This document shows, one piece after another, positions 32,948 to 33,529 of a stretch of 33,529 nucleotides of DNA. Source of the DNA: Methanolinea sp. UBA275 (GTDB lineage: Archaea > Halobacteriota > Methanomicrobia > Methanomicrobiales > Methanospirillaceae); assembly GCA_002506105.1 (NCBI GenBank), contig DAWU01000026.1:1-33529 (forward strand), read 5' to 3'. Both the position numbers and the translations under genes were made by a program. Below the pieces are notes generated by a model, which ran no database searches, had not been told where the DNA came from, and saw nothing but the letters and a program-made list of their open reading frames with translations. Each line of letters starts with the position of its first letter. Positions within the stretch are counted from its first letter, which is position 1.

Positions 32948-33495
32948 CAGCACTTCCGGCAGCGGCACTGGATGCAGAGTACCGGATTGCTAAGAACGGG
33001 ACCTCGTACCATGCCATCATCGAGTTGCAGGACACCGAGCGGTATGAATTCTACGAGCCGGGACTCCTCGGCGACAGGGTTCCATTACAAGTACAGGATG
33101 TTGCCCTTTCCGGTGAATGCAGCCCCTGCGAGTTCACATGGAGCGGCAATTCCGCGATCACCTTTACCCGTGGGAACTATACCCTCTTCTTCACCGGCCC
33201 CCTGCGTGAAAACCACCTCATGGTGGTGTTTGAAAAACCCCGGTCGGTTTCCATATCCCTCCCTTACGGGCTCGATGTTCGGAACCCTGCACTCGGAATG
33301 ATTACCCCGGGGGGGATCGTACTTCCAGGAGAGAGGAACGAAACCATTGTTGCGTGGAATAATACCCGGACTGCCGAAATTAGGTTTTACGATGAGGGCA
33401 GAGAGAATATCCTGTATTTCTTCGCAAACTTCTGGATCATCATTGCCGTGGTCCTGCTCCTCCCGTTTCTTCTGACATGGCGGAGAAAGGAATAA
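32881..33495 (+). CDS. Secreted, membrane-anchored protein, DUF5803-like
   Basis: A 204-residue predicted exported protein. Residues about 11-31 form a signal peptide (SALLALCLAIILTALPAAAL), followed by a beta-rich extracytoplasmic domain with several possible N-glycosylation sites (NGTSY, NYTLF, NETIV, NNTRT), and a C-terminal transmembrane helix (FWIIIAVVLLLPFLLTW) with a basic end RRKE. The layout fits the archaeal DUF5803 family, though I am not certain of the family name. The ATG at 32881 follows ggtgat; the signal peptide is encoded within the last 67 bp of thrC in another frame, so the overlap is needed. No function can be assigned. Confidence 0.65.
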   Translation: MRTPSGDRGRSALLALCLAIILTALPAAALDAEYRIAKNGTSYHAIIELQDTERYEFYEPGLLGDRVPLQVQDVALSGECSPCEFTWSGNSAITFTRGNYTLFFTGPLRENHLMVVFEKPRSVSISLPYGLDVRNPALGMITPGGIVLPGERNETIVAWNNTRTAEIRFYDEGRENILYFFANFWIIIAVVLLLPFLLTWRRKE

Positions 33496-33529
33496 GGATT
33501 CCTTTCAGCCTGACTTCGCCACTTTTAAG

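Overview
The window looks like a chromosomal segment of a methanogenic archaeon, most likely of the order Methanomicrobiales. The evidence is archaeal informational genes (EF-1alpha, S10, L7Ae, S28e, L24e), the archaeal cobalamin genes cobZ/cobS/cobT, a CetZ-type tubulin, a small dissimilatory-sulfite-reductase-like protein of the kind methanogens carry, a DUF3821 surface protein with a PGF-CTERM-like tail, and A/T-rich archaeal promoters. No rRNA or tRNA gene and no CRISPR array was found. The order-level assignment is inference.

Region 1 (1-3.53 kb) is a visibly AT-rich accessory island. It holds an ISH3/IS4-like transposase, a ribbon-helix-helix (RHH) regulator preceded by repeated and inverted tatacac motifs, a TcmP-like protein, and a convergent radical SAM protein led by an unannotated 40-codon ORF. 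TcmP and the radical SAM gene overlap at their stop codons. Region 2 (3.66-4.9 kb) holds an acylphosphatase convergent with a stand-alone Cas1 that has neither cas2 nor an array and whose catalytic Glu seems replaced by His.

Region 3 (5.17-8.2 kb) is a tandem pair of phenylacetate-CoA ligases with an ACT-domain protein. Region 4 (8.2-15.3 kb, minus strand) carries a hexulose-phosphate synthase/RraA fusion, a rhodanese gene with two compensating frameshifts, a nitroreductase, a DUF3821 surface protein, an overlapping guaAA-YkgJ-TraB operon and cobT. Divergent from cobT are cobZ-cobS and a siroheme/Fe-S protein (15.36-17.45 kb), which ends tail-to-tail with a small Cys-rich protein.

Region 5 (17.9-21.2 kb) is EF-1alpha, S10 and an Agl23-like membrane protein, followed by about 545 bp without a convincing gene. 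Region 6 (21.76-24.08 kb, minus strand) is cetZ followed 6 bp later by a secreted, coiled-coil, membrane-anchored protein. Region 7 (24.26-29.29 kb) is a compact envelope/glycoconjugate operon: flavin oxidoreductase, GT2 glycosyltransferase, flippase-like protein and DUF2298 protein. Region 8 (29.4-33.5 kb) is rpl7ae-rps28e-rpl24e-ndk, a nitrilase-family hydrolase, threonine synthase and an overlapping secreted, membrane-anchored protein.

The most interesting items are the RHH/TcmP/radical SAM island, the solo Cas1 with an altered active site, the cetZ two-gene operon and the doubly frameshifted rhodanese.
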